Origin: Ciona intestinalis
Lineage: Eukaryota; Chordata; Ascidiacea; Phlebobranchia; Cionidae
Direction of reading: 5' to 3'
DNA length: 64,000 nt
NCBI RefSeq assembly: GCF_000224145.3
Contig: NC_020174.2
Location: 2,597,047-2,661,046, forward strand
Shown: piece by piece, positions 22,820 through 34,600 of the stretch
Layout: every line of letters begins with the position of its first letter
How positions within the stretch are numbered: the stretch's first letter is position 1
Notes under the pieces: generated by a model
Seen by the model: the letters and a program-made list of their open reading frames with translations, nothing else
Databases searched by the model: none
Told to the model about the DNA's origin: nothing
Made by a program: the position numbers and the translations under genes

Positions 22820-23790
22820 AGTCCTTTAACTTACGAAGAAGAAGACCCTTCTTTAAAGAACTCTGAAACGTTTTCTTAGATAATATATAAAAACATGTCA
22901 TTAATTTCTATTTGTTAAACGTGGTGTTTCCAACAAAAATTTCATTTCTTAATTTTTTTTATTAGTTTTGTAACCAGAAGGCGGTTTTTATTACAGAGCT
23001 TGTGGGTATTAAACGTCTAAAAATGTCTGAATGGAGGTATTAAACGTTAAGAACCATAAAACGTTTTCGCAGAAATTACCGAACCTTTTGTCTGTAAGGA
23101 GAAGTCCCGTCATATAACGAAGAAGAATCCCCTTCTTTCAAGAACTGTGAAACCTTTTTTCAGATATTAAAAAATCCTTTTGTCTTTAAGAAGAGGTCCT
23201 TTCTTCGAAGAACTCTGAAACGTTTTCTGGCAGGAAAAAATGTTTCTTTCTGCGTTTTGCTGTGGTGTTTTCTGCACTGTTTCTGGTTTTGCTTCCTTTG
23301 TTAATTACTTTTGTGTTTGGTTGATACGTCTCGCGCTAAACCACCTTAATTTGAGCATGATTGATCTTGGTAGCGCGAGTGTGCCTTTTTCTCCTGCTTC
23401 CTACATCCGAGCATTGTGTACGATCTGCAGTTCTCGTTGTGGGTATGGTTTAGGAACGTTGTGTTGGTGTATTGAATTACCGTGTTTAGAACGTTGGTAT
23501 ATTTGATAGTCGTGGTCAAAACGTTGGTATTTGATCATTATCCGTACCGTTCTAATCGTTTTATTATATATGTGTTTGTCATTAAACTGTTAAGAAATCC
23601 TACATCAGTCTGGTCAGTCGCGGTAGGTCGTTAGAGCAGCGTCTTGGACCACACTTTACGTAACATACGCTTTCCTGTATTCAGACTGCCGTCTGTGATT
23701 GAATGGTTGTTTTACAGCCATTGTTTAAATGCATAATATTTAAAACCCCAATACTTAAACTTTTATTGGTATATACACAATAATCTCCGG
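22820..23790. repeat. Further degraded remnants of the duplicated peptide block
   Basis: Two or more partial units: 'aagaactctgaaacgttttc' near 22855, 23130 and 23210, and 'acgctttcctgtattcagac' near 23670 followed by 'gtttaaatgcataatattta'. Between them, 23240-23580 has an open frame of 88 codons with no family likeness. No peptide gene found. Confidence 0.6.
23592..23656. repeat. Short dispersed repeat, inverse of the copy at 35873
   Basis: 'cctacatcagtctggtcagt' through 'cttggaccacac' matches the reverse complement of 35873-35940. Only two copies in the window; class unknown. Confidence 0.55.
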
Positions 23791-23794
23791 TGAC

Positions 23795-23990
23795 GCGGTA
23801 CAACCTAGAGAATATAGATTCAAGACAGCACCTCGCTGCTACTATTGTGGGCGGATAAATGTTCTTGGGGAAGACATTGTCACTTATCGGTTTTCTAAAT
23901 TGTCAGTCATACAATATGTATCATATATATATAACAAAATAACAATTACCCACTAAGTAACATACTTGGTAACTCGTAAAATATATAGGT
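23795..23990 (+). mobile_element. SINE-like element, degraded
   Basis: 'aatatagattcaagacagca', 'gctactattgtgggcggata', a deleted middle, and 'cactaagtaacatacttggt' at the 3' side. Confidence 0.6.
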
Positions 23991-24628
23991 TTTATAGTGT
24001 GACGCAAAGAAACTGCAAAAAAGCATATCTCTAACTCTTGTATTTCCAACAAGAGGAGTTACAGCTATATTTACTGTCGTACTGTTGTTTGTTGGGGTTT
24101 AAAACTGTAATAAGAGAAGCAATTAAGCAAATGATATATTAGACTTAACCGTCGATGCTGCCACCACGTGGTTACTATATGATTGCTTCAAATTAGTAAT
24201 GGTCTAACTAACCATAGTATATACCTAATACTTTGTGACGTACTTTTGCTGCAGAATTAATCGTTTTTAAAAAAAGGTTTACATGTTTGTGACAGCCGCA
24301 CATCACAGCTTTGCGCTTTTCCTGTAACCGAATGATATAATAATGAGATTAAAACAATGCGACCCCAGTGTAACAATGCCGAGGCTTTGCCTTGCTTTAA
24401 AATGTTTCTTGTCTTTGTATTCGCGCACATGTTTCTCGCTATATAAGGACATCAATATATAAATGATTAATATTCGGTGCAGACCGTTCGCCGTAGAATT
24501 AATTATTTTATTTAAAAATGCGCACAGTACAAAGACCTTTATGTAAAAACAAAATTGGGTAATCCCCTTATAAAACTCCCCCCAATTTCATTTTTTATTT
24601 ATACCGCGTGAAAAAAGGTAGATATTTG

Positions 24629-24924
24629 TGTAGGCTGAGGCATATTTATATATACATATTTTTTTTATTTTTATTTAATTCGCGGGCATTTTATAATGAA
24701 TATACTTGACTCTCAGGCATAATTTGTTGAATATTTTTAACTCTCAGGCATACTTGGTTGTGTGTCTCACCCTCAGGCATACTCTGTTGTATTATGTGTG
24801 AGAGTTAAATAAAAATATACAATAATATATGCCTGAGAATTAAATATATTCTATAGAATTTGCATGAGAAATATATTTAACAAATATGAGTATTAAATAT
24901 AAAAATAAACATGCCTCAGCTTAC
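24629..24924. repeat. Foldback element just upstream of DHPS
   Basis: Imperfect inverted ends 'tgtaggctgaggcatattta' (24629) and 'aaataaacatgcctcagctt' (24902). Inside, the decamer CTCAGGCATA occurs three times on one arm with complementary 'tatgcctgag' on the other, giving a cruciform-capable AT-rich structure. It ends 75 bp before the DHPS start codon. Confidence 0.65.
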
Positions 24925-24998
24925 ATGTTTTAGTATCTACCAAAACCTATAGATATTCTTTATAGTAAAAAGCAATTTAAAAAAAAAACGTTTTTGAA

Positions 24999-27900
24999 AT
25001 GGCGGTACCTTCTGAAATTTTGTACAACGTTTTAATGCCAAGCTCAGAGATGCCAGAGGGCTCAGAAAAAGTCAAAGGTTACGATTTCAACGAAGGAGTT
25101 AATTATAACAAGCTCTTATCAACTTATGAAAATAGCGGGTTTCAGTCAACGAACTTCGGAAGGGCTGTTGAAGAAATTAATAAAATGGTTTGATATTATT
25201 TTTTTCGTAATTAATGCGCTTTTGTCTCTTGTTTATTTTTGCTCAGACTTTACAGAGAGATTCTATTTGTGGCTCTTTACAAATAAAAATTGAGGTTTCT
25301 AAAAGTAATGTTTTAATTGTGCTGTGAAAATGCTTTAATATGTATAATTTTACTATGGTTTAAATTATAGCGCAATTTTTACATTGGTATCTCACAGTAT
25401 GCAGGTTTGGGAAAATGGGTTGTAACTTGTAGCATTACATCACGGCACCTGGTTGCGCTTCTGATTTCATGTTATTTTCAGATACAATTGAGGAAAGAAC
25501 CACTCAGTGAATCAAGTTTAAACAAAGTTTCATTGAATCCAATCGACCGTTTGAAAACAAATTGTTCCATCTTTCTTGGCTTTACATCGAATATGATTTC
25601 ATCCGGTAATATGTTAGTTATATCACCATTCTACTAGTTTTGTTTCTTTAGGGGCAAAATAAATACTATCAACAAAAACATATACATGTTTATTCAATTA
25701 AAAATTTTGTAATATGAGTTTATTATACTTGCCTAAATTTATAACTAACATTTTTCCCTTGTTGAACGATAGATGTTATAACACAGATGTTCTGGTTTAT
25801 ACACCCTTAATGTAACTTTGTGGGTGATTGTTTTATCTAGGTCTATGGCTGACAATTTAGACAAACCATTAGTGACCACTGGGTTTGGGCAATTGCCGTT
25901 AAGTATCTTGCCCAAGACACAAACGCACACAATAGACACTCATAAATGCTAAACTACGATGCACATGGACTTTAAGCCATGACGCATGTTAAGGTTCTGG
26001 TACTGTTAAGTTTAAATTTTCTGGTTCTGGTACTGTTAGGTTTAAATTTTATAATTTTTGTTGTTTTGTCGCCATATTCTGTCTTTTCGTTTAAAATCTT
26101 TCTAAATCTTCAATACCATAATGGAAGTTGGAAGAGACAAATAAAGTTATTATTATTATTATATTTTCAGGGATGTTTAATTTTGAAATTCTAACAAATG
26201 ATGGTTTTGGGACTTTTAGGTTTAAATTTTATAATTTTTGTTAACCAGGCATAAGAAGCACTATTAGATTCCTGGTTCAACACAACATGGTGGACTGTGT
26301 GGTTTCAACAGCAGGGGGGATTGAAGAAGACTTTATTAAATGTTTAGCTCCAACATTTATGGGGGATTTTAATCTAAAGGGAAAAGATCTTCGTATTAAA
26401 GGAATAAATCGGTAATTTTTTTTTTGTTATTTTGAAAGTATATAATAGTAAGATGGGGGAAGATGGGACACCTTTTCGTTTAGTTTTCTCTTTTCATTTG
26501 GTAGTAAATAAAGAACATTCAATGAATTATAAAACTGTATCTTCACAACTTCCACAGACCGTTGATAATTGTTTAAAACACGATCAGGCTATTTGGATAT
26601 TAGGTGTTAAAGGTGTCCCATCTTCCCCCACTCTACCATATATACAGGGTGGCGGAAGATAGGAAACTTTTTCATTCTTTTTTCTCGTCCTTTGGTAGTG
26701 AACAAAGAACATACAATTATAAAAGCAAATCACTTCCATTGACCGTTGTTAATTGTTTAATATACGATCACAAATTCACAATATTTGGATATTATGTGCT
26801 AAGGGTGTCTTGTCTTTACCCACCATACTATATATATTAATTTTAGTTTGTAATCCTTAAATATTATGTATGTTTTTTCATTTTGTAATCCTTAAAAAAA
26901 TGACAGAACCTAGTCCAATGGCTTTTTGTTTAAACTGTAAAGTGAACCATTTCGTAATTTTCATTTTGTATTTTAAATACCCAATATTGTACTGTGAGGG
27001 GAAGGGTGTGGGGCAGGTGGTTTCTTAGTTCACCTGCCGTACTCAACTCTGAACCGTGCCAATTTCATGTATAATGAGCTCTGTACCCGCACTTTGCTCA
27101 ACAGAAATCCGGTACCAGCAGAAAAATAACGACTCCTTTACAAGTCCAGGTTTACAGCTCAGTTTATTCAACATTACGACATTGACGTCATGATACAGAT
27201 AACAGCGAGAACAGCATGCATTACAGGTCCTGATTCCTGCACTGGCTCCGACTGCCTCCTTATGCAGTACAGTACAGGGCTTATATATTGGCGAGAATGC
27301 AAAATGCGGGAAGAAGCATTACACACGAGAATAACATTAGACACAAGAAGAACATAACATTAGACACAAGAAGAACAAATATTATATACTTGTCGTTAGT
27401 TATAACAATATATGTGTAGTCAGTTATAACAATACACACAAGGCTAAGTTTCTTAGCATCCTTCTACTGCAGTAATTTCCTAAGCCTTGACAATGCTCCT
27501 GTGGCAGTGTCATTCTTATATTACTGAAAAGGAAACGACTAATTCCTGTCTGCGTTGTGCCAGCTGGCAACTTCGCACAACCTGCAATCTTTATGCATAT
27601 AGTGAAGTTTATATAATTTTACATGTTAAATATACTACCAAACACACTTCGGTTTTGACTTAAGTTTTTTCATTATAGAAATAATTTAATATTTCAATGT
27701 GTTTTAAACCGCATTTTGCCAATGTTTATTTAAAAGTTTGATCAAAAAGGTAACAATAACAATAAGGTATTCCCCCCAAAAATAGGATTTTTATAAAAAA
27801 AAGCTACAGTATAATTTTTTTTTTAAAGGAAGCTATAAAATAGAATACTGTTAAAGTAACAACAGACTACTGTTTACAGAATTGGCAATTTATTGGTGCC

Positions 27901-30817
27901 GAATGTAAATTATTGTAAATTCGAGGATTGGATAATGCCCATATTTGATGAAATGTTAAAAGAACAGAATGAAGAAAAGGTTAAATGGACGCCATCTAAA
28001 GTTATCTGGAGACTTGGGAAAGAAATTAATGATCCAGAATCAGTTTATTATTGGTGTTATAAGGTTGGTATAATAAGTTTTATATAAATGTATGAAATTT
28101 ATTTTAAATTATTATTTTTTTAAATTTATTTTGTGTTGAATATATTTATTATTATTTTTATTTATAAAAATTACACACCAAAAATTTATTTTATCTCTTT
28201 GAATACAATAGCGAAGAGGAAACTATGTAAAACAATAAAAAGGACATTAGCTGCACATTTTTTGCTTTAATTAATTGTGTAGTACTATAGTCCATATCAC
28301 ATTAAAGCTCAAAAACAATATACTTTGAAGCTGAGAATTTTAAACCAACAATTTATATCTAATAGCTCAAAGTCTAACATTTGAAACTAACAATACTTAA
28401 ATTGTAACCTATGCTCCCAGTTCTAACTAATAGTACTTGGGCTTTAGGTCTTAGTTAACTGAAATACCTACTGTGTATTACTTTTTACAAAAGTTTTTAT
28501 TTAAACAACAAAAAAAGAAAAATCTAAGTTATGCGGTGATTAGTAGACGAGAACACACCCCTTATCAAAAATTTTTACTGAAAAAAGATAAACTAATTAT
28601 TTATGTCTTTGCAGAACAAGATTCCTGTATTCAGTCCTGCTTTAACTGATGGATCCATTGGTGATATGTTGTATTTTCATTCCTATAAGAACCCTGGTTT
28701 AATCATAGACATAGTGGAAGGTACCATAATACACTTTGATTGTACATGATAATGGCTTAGAAATATTACTGAAATGTAAATTAATAATAACATATAATAA
28801 CTATAATAACTTTATTTGTCCCTTAGATTACGGTGGCTTTAATATTTAATTAAAAATATTTTAAAGGAAAAGAGTCAAAAGACAGGATATAGCGACAAAA
28901 CGACAGCTGTTAAAACCTGCTTACAGTATAAACTTATTTACATTTAATTCTCAGAAAAAAAGCGTGGTCACTATGCTTAGCAGACAAACATTTATGTTTA
29001 ATTATTATTATGGTAAACCTATAATAGAAACAAAGTTATATACAAAGGTGCAACCCGTACAATTGGGGGATCGGCTTTAAAGAGGATTATACTGTAAACA
29101 ATATACTTTCAGTTAAACAGACACACAGTTTTATATTCTTTCCCATACAATTTTCTTTTCCAAATAGTCATTCTATTCCTAATAATATCTGTTTTGCATT
29201 CATTTTATCTTCATTATTGTTATTAAAGAGAAACATAAAATTAGATTATAAGTTCTAACTGTGATTGGTTTTAATTTGTTTAAAATTTTTAAGGCTGGTG
29301 CCATTACTTAACCATGAGGTGCCTAGATCGTTATTGAAAGTTACTAAGTTTGATGCTCAATACTGACAACATTAATGGTGTATGTGTCCTCGGCAGTGGT
29401 CACTAATAAGTTTTCCAAATTATCAGCCACTTATGAAGAAAAAAAAATCCCTCCATAATAATCACGCACAAAGGAACATACTTGGTAAGCTGGCACGAGG
29501 TGTATGAAACAAAACACCCGTGTTTAACAACTGCCGTTTTGTGGCAACGCAAGGATAAAGTAAGTTACAAGTACTGCATCATATTACCTTATTATAACTA
29601 TAGGGTTTAATTTAAACAAATATTATGTTTTATTACAGACATTAGATTAATGAACAATCAAGCAGTCTATGCAGCAAACACAGGGATGATAATCCTTGGT
29701 GGTGGATTAGTTAAACATCATATATGTAATGCTAACCTTATGGTAAGTTTCCCTACTGTATGCATTTAAATTGTAGCTAAGATTTTTTTCTTTATGTATA
29801 TGCAAAAAATTATTATTGTTTAGATGTTATGACATTTATAAAGTTATGGCTTATGTCACCGATTTTTCCTATTTCGGCGTTTGTGGTGTCGTGACATTTT
29901 TAAACTTATGACAAAAGTTGCAGAGAAACGGTTATAAACTTTAAAAATAGATATATTTAAAAATTTCAGAGAAACGGTTATAAACTTATAAAATAGATAT
30001 ATTGCATGGCAATGGTTATAAACTTATAAAAAAAATAAAATTTTTTCAAAAATCACAGAAACACGGCTATAAACATATAAAAAATATTTATAGCATTTAA
30101 AAAATTTGCAGAGAAACGATAATAAATATATGAAAAAATATATATTTTAAAAAATGCAGAAAAACGGTTATAAACGTATAAAAAAGTATATATATATATA
30201 TATATAGGGGTGTAAAAAATTGCACAGAAACCGGTATAAACTTGTAAAAGATTTCTTTTTCAAAATTGCAGAGAAACGGTGCCGATTTCTCTGTTTTTGT
30301 AAACACTGCTCAAGAGTTTGATGGTTCGGATGCTGGAGCTTCACCAGATGAAGCTGTTTCATGGGGAAAGATAAAGATGGACGCAAAACCAGTGAAAGTT
30401 TGTTTATGTGTTTCATACTTTACTGTAAAATGTTGGCAAGAATCTTAACAGCTCTACCTTAATGGTTGATTATGGTATATAAAGAATTACCTCCCACAAA
30501 ATCACATACATCTGGTGACTCGTAAAATGTGTATGAAACAAAACACCTGTATTATAACAACTGTTAATGCCCTGACACGCAAGAAAAAATAAGTTACAAG
30601 AGGTATACGAAACAAAAACTTGTGCTAAAATGACTGTCGTTGCCCCGCTATGTGTGGATGAATAAGTTACATTTATTTTCATTTGAGAAAATGATTTATT
30701 CGACTATTTGTAAACATTTATTTTCTTTTTTTGCAGATATGCGCAGAAGCTACATTAATATTTCCACTCTTGGTTGCACAAACGTTCGCGCGCGATTTTC
30801 ATAGTATAAAAAAGTGA
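24999..30817 (+). CDS. DHPS: Deoxyhypusine synthase, complete, eight exons
   Basis: NAD-dependent cytosolic enzyme that moves the aminobutyl group of spermidine onto one lysine of eIF5A, the first step of hypusine formation. Exons: 24999-25187, 25482-25605, 26249-26411, 27880-28063, 28615-28720, 29639-29742, 30272-30397, 30737-30817; all phases agree, 358 residues plus TGA (human enzyme 369). Recognisable: [97 protein letters not shown] and [20 protein letters not shown], which holds the active-site Lys of the covalent intermediate. The start ATG is the first in frame and matches family length. Introns carry MITEs, an LTR-like piece and a tandem repeat derived from the exon 7 acceptor. Confidence 0.96.
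25775..25945 (-). mobile_element. SINE-like element in DHPS intron 2
   Basis: Reversed partial copy: 'tatggctgacaatttagaca', 'gtgaccactgggtttgggca', 'cttgcccaagacac'. Confidence 0.7.
26033..26248. repeat. Direct repeat reaching the DHPS exon 3 acceptor
   Basis: 'ttaggtttaaattttataat' plus 'ttttgtt' occurs at about 26037 and again at 26217, the second copy running straight into the acceptor 'ttaaccag' of exon 3. A short reversed R3 fragment (about 26070-26160) lies between. A related 'ctggttctggtactgtt' doublet precedes the first copy. Confidence 0.65.
26443..26832. repeat. Two MITE family M copies back to back
   Basis: Copies at 26443-26642 and 26643-26832 in the same orientation abut or overlap at their ends in DHPS intron 3. 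The first is well preserved; the second is more diverged (gggtggcggaagataggaaa). Confidence 0.8.
26993..27579 (-). mobile_element. LTR-like element in DHPS intron 3
   Basis: About 587 bp. Read on the minus strand it begins TGTGCGAAG and ends CCCCTCACA, with a TATA-like ATATAAGCCC and an AATAAACTGAG polyadenylation region. This resembles a solo LTR of a retrotransposon. No clear target duplication and no coding part is seen, so the identity is tentative. It shares AATAAACTGAG with the piece at 33039. Confidence 0.4.
28790..29060 (+). repeat. Repeat family R3, long copy in DHPS intron 5
   Basis: 'taataactttatttgtccct' to 'tagaaacaaagtta', including 'gcttagcagacaaacattta'. Confidence 0.75.
29300..29590 (+). 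mobile_element. SINE-like element, diverged
   Basis: Body without a clear head: 'cggcagtggtcactaataag', 'ttccaaattatcagccactt', 'cttggtaagctggcacgagg', 'gtttaacaactgccgttttg'. Confidence 0.65.
29919..30271. repeat. Tandem repeat built from the DHPS exon 7 acceptor
   Basis: About eight units with spacing near 46 bp, starting at roughly 29921, 29967, 30008, 30054, 30109, 30156, 30222 and 30269. Each resembles 'ttgcagagaaacggttataa' plus 'acttataaaa'. The eighth is the real acceptor: TTGCAG followed by AGAAACGGTGCC, the start of exon 7. Several upstream units keep the AG and so are decoy 3' splice sites. Confidence 0.85.
30478..30670 (-). mobile_element. SINE 3'-part fragments in DHPS intron 7
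   Basis: Two partial 3' bodies: 'tctggtgactcgtaaaatgt' and 'caagaggtatacgaaacaaa', each followed by a 'gactgtcgttgcc'-like end. Confidence 0.55.
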
Positions 30818-31646
30818 ACAGTTACACTCGTGTTTCTTATTAAAACAAAACTTTTCATTTCTAAGGAATTTTAGTGATATAGGTGTATGTATACCAGTTT
30901 TTGTCTGATGCAGTGTTCTGCTACAACTTAAAATTATAAAATTACAGAATAGAACATGGTATTTTAAGAATAGAATATGATATTTTAAGACCTATTATAT
31001 CTCTTTTTATCTTGGTTTGATTTTTTAAAACTTGAATAAATATCCAGTGTACTAAATTGAATAAATGTCCAATGTACTGGCACCAAGTCACTGTTGTATA
31101 GGCTATTATTCTAGAGTTTAAAAAACAAATGTGTTTTTTTTTGTTGCAAGCGATTCTGTTACTATTAAGTAAAATATTATGTTAGAAAATATTTTCAAAG
31201 TACTGTACTTTTAAGTTTCAATAAACGGAAAATGTTGTTGTTTTAATTCCAACGCTGCGGAAATGAAACAATTCAGATAATTCAAAGATCACCAAAGAAT
31301 GATTGCAACAAAAGTTAACTCTGCGTTCCACGTCGTACCGATCACAAATATGCATTGTTTGTTTTGTTTTAAATTTTACAACTCTCCTGTACCAGGCCTG
31401 CATGTTTGGTGTTGCATTAATTTAATCACAATATACACAAAAGGACATCATTAAACTGAATTTTGTTTAAAAGCTCATTACAAACTAGAGAAACCTCATA
31501 AATGCATGAAAGATTGGGTGTTTGACAGCGGTCCAGTTTTAAGAATTTTTGAGTTTTTTAAAAAAAATTTTACGTGAAAATTATTCCAGAGAAAAGTAAT
31601 GTAATATTTTGTTTAATGTCGTACGTGAAAGTTTAAGATAATAATA
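30818..31646. other. Intergenic, DHPS to lectin gene
   Basis: 829 bp containing the DHPS 3' UTR (ATTAAA at about 30838 is the likely polyadenylation signal), a short direct repeat ('gaataaatatccagtgtact' and 'gaataaatgtccaatgtact' near 31035-31080), and presumably the promoter of the lectin gene. No other gene seen. Confidence 0.55.
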
Positions 31647-31692
31647 ATGCGGTCAATTCTTGCCTTTTTCACTGTGGTTCTGATACAAACAG
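31647..31692 (+). CDS. Lectin gene exon 1: signal peptide
   Basis: MRSILAFFTVVLIQT, a short hydrophobic leader, ends at donor CAG/GTCTGT and joins in phase 1 to the exon at 32119 (VSSQTDCPNGW). The ATG is the first in frame, with no coding sequence before it, so this is taken as the true start. Confidence 0.85.
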
Positions 31693-34600
31693 GTCTGTTA
31701 TTTAGATCTTTTTGTAGACTTATAATTTTTTGGTGAAAAAGTGTATTATGCACTTTCTATTCTTCTTCCAGTGTAATGTTGTGTATTTTGTAATTGTAAC
31801 TATTTTTGTAACATTTTGTGATAAATTTATTTTAGATAACAAATTTTTTTATTACCTTTAGATTTAGATAAATATAACATTAATTCTTTTGTGTAAATAA
31901 AATGACAATCTTTATTTATTTGTTTTGTTCCCACAGCATATTTTTCAACCCAACTTTATATCCTTTATACTTATTTATTCTATTGAATTTTTTTCCTTTT
32001 TCTATAAAAAATTAATGAATGTTTAATTTTTCCGTTTAATTTTTATTTTATAAATTTGGTTTCCATTTTATAAATTTTACATTCTGTCTAAGTTTTTTGT
32101 TTGTTTTTCTAATTGCAGTGTCATCTCAAACTGATTGTCCAAATGGTTGGTCTTCTTACAACAACTTTTGTTGGTATTTTTCAAACCAGAAACCACCAGT
32201 AAGTTGGACGGAAGCCGAATCGTGGTGTCAGCAGAACAACGGGCATCTTGCTAGTTTTGCAACTGTGGAGGAAAGGGTAGGAGAAAATACTCACAATCAT
32301 TAATAATTCGTAAAATTGTATCTCATACTTGTTTAAACTCACTGAAAAAAATTTAACAGTATTTGCTTGTAACCAGACATATTACTTGTTAAGAAAATTT
32401 TTATAAAGTTGTTTTGTAATCTTACCAATTGGAAAATTCTTTTTTTTTTAATTCCTGTCGAATTTTATTAAATTCTGGTATTATATTCAGCTGTTTAAAT
32501 ATATACAGTTTTATTTATAACTTAAATGAATAAAAAGCAACAAACTTTTAGTTTTGATTGTTATTTTTCACCAGGATTGGGTGGTTGATAATAACATGGA
32601 AAACATGGATGAATTGCGATGGTGGATTGGACTTAATGATGTGAAACAAGAAGGTCATTTTTCATGGAGTGACGGAACACCTTATAATAGTAGTATAGCG
32701 TGAGTATTGCGACTTGGTACAGTTACTTGTTTCAAGCAATATAACATGACAATTTTATTAAAAAAATGGTTTACATAAGTTAACAGAACTTTTCTTTTCA
32801 AATTTGCAAACTGAATAAGTAAAAATTTTTAGTTTAAAACAGTACAATTACTTGTTTTAAACAATAAAACATAACAATTTAAAAAAATTGGTTTACATTA
32901 GTTAATCTGTCTACTTTTTGTTACAGCCGTATGTTTTGTTTATAAAAAGCTGTTTTAATTTCTTAAAACCACTTCTGGGTTTCTATGTTAACCTACTTAA
33001 ACATGTTTCGAATGCTTATTTAAACTTTGTTAAGACCCTGATGGGGGTGCAAAGTTTGTTCAATGGTCGTGCCCACTTCAACGTAACGACTCCATAACAC
33101 TAGGTCGACAACTCAGTTTATTAGTCGAACAAACAAGCGGCATCAGGCTAGGGACAAACGTGAGGACAGCAAAAGTGTAAGAGAGCTTCTACTGCCCTCA
33201 TAACACAGAAAATAGGAGGGCTTTTATAGCATAAATGTGTGTAAACACAAAACACGGAAGAGATAATTGACACCAAAGAATGGCAAGCTGTCATATTATT
33301 TCCTTGTAGTAGGAAACACAAAGGATATGTCTCGTCAATCATAAACACAGTTACGCCAGATGTAATAGTTACGCCACACGGCTGTTTAATATTTAATCTT
33401 TATGCATTAGGTTAATTTGGACAAACTGAAATATATATCTGTGCTCGAAATACATTCAACCGCTACAACCTTTTAAATTCATATTAAAATAAGTTTGGCT
33501 ATTTGTTATCTAAAATAGTTCCAGAAGTTTTGGTCTTAAAAATACCACCCAGATAAATTCAACTTTGGGTGAACTATAAACTGTATATTTAGAATGAAAA
33601 AACGCTGCCTAATGTTGTGGAAGGGTTGGTTGGGCTTACACACAGCAAATCCCAGCCAGAACTTACCCTGTTTATTTAAAGCCCTTACACCTTAGGTCGT
33701 ATTCAATTAGTCTGGCGCCATGGCTCAGTGGTTCAGGTGCCTGCATTGAAACCAAAGTGTCCCCGGTTCGATGCTCGGCAGCGGTACTAAAACTGATCGG
33801 TATATGTGTCCTTGGGCAAGACACTTAACGGACATTGCTCCAACCCAGCAGCCACTAATAGGTTGTCCAAATTGTAAGCCATATCAAATAAAAATTATAC
33901 ACAAAGTTGAAAAGTATGGTAACTCGTAAGCACACGGAATAAAAAATGGTGCCAATATTACGCGTCTGACTGTGATGCGGTGTCACCGCTGGCAAGAAAG
34001 ACTTAAATGGGCTTCCCGGGTGTTGGGGTAATGGGTCAAATCTCGCCTAAATCCCAGGTCCTTGACAAAGACCTCATCCATTAAGAATAAAAAATAAAAA
34101 ATATCAACTCTTTTCTTGTACTATAGTTCTGTTTCATAATATATAATTATATAAGTGGCAACCCAACCCACCATTGTACAACATGGGGCAGCTTAGGTAT
34201 CCTACCACAATGTTTATTTAGAAATTGGAAATATGGTGAACCAAACAACGCCTATATGGAGAACTGTGCTGAGATTTGGATTGCTGATCCAATAGTTAAC
34301 GATAAACAATGGAATGACAATTCCTGTGAAGCTACTCGTACTTTTGTTTGTAAAAGGCCAACGGGTAAGTTTTAGTTTACCAATAAATTTTGTTTTCATT
34401 AGAACTTTAACTTGATAATAATTAAACATTTATGGCTTGTTTGTCTGCTAGGTGTAGCGACCACGCTTATTTTCTTTCATTTAAACGGAAGTATGTTTTT
34501 AACTGTAAGCGTGTTTTAACAACTGTTGTTTTGTCGCTATATCCTTTTTTTATTTAAAGCGTTTCTAAATCTTAGGTATTGAAATATCAAATAAAGTTAT

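Noticed and set aside
23240..23506. 88-codon Cys-rich plus-strand frame
   Set aside because: Tempting as a secreted Cys-rich peptide, but there is no clear cleavage site, repeated spacing or homologue, and it sits between remnants of a repeated block.
26993..27579. Complete retrotransposon
   Set aside because: No reverse transcriptase, protease or gag-like frame; only LTR-like signals.
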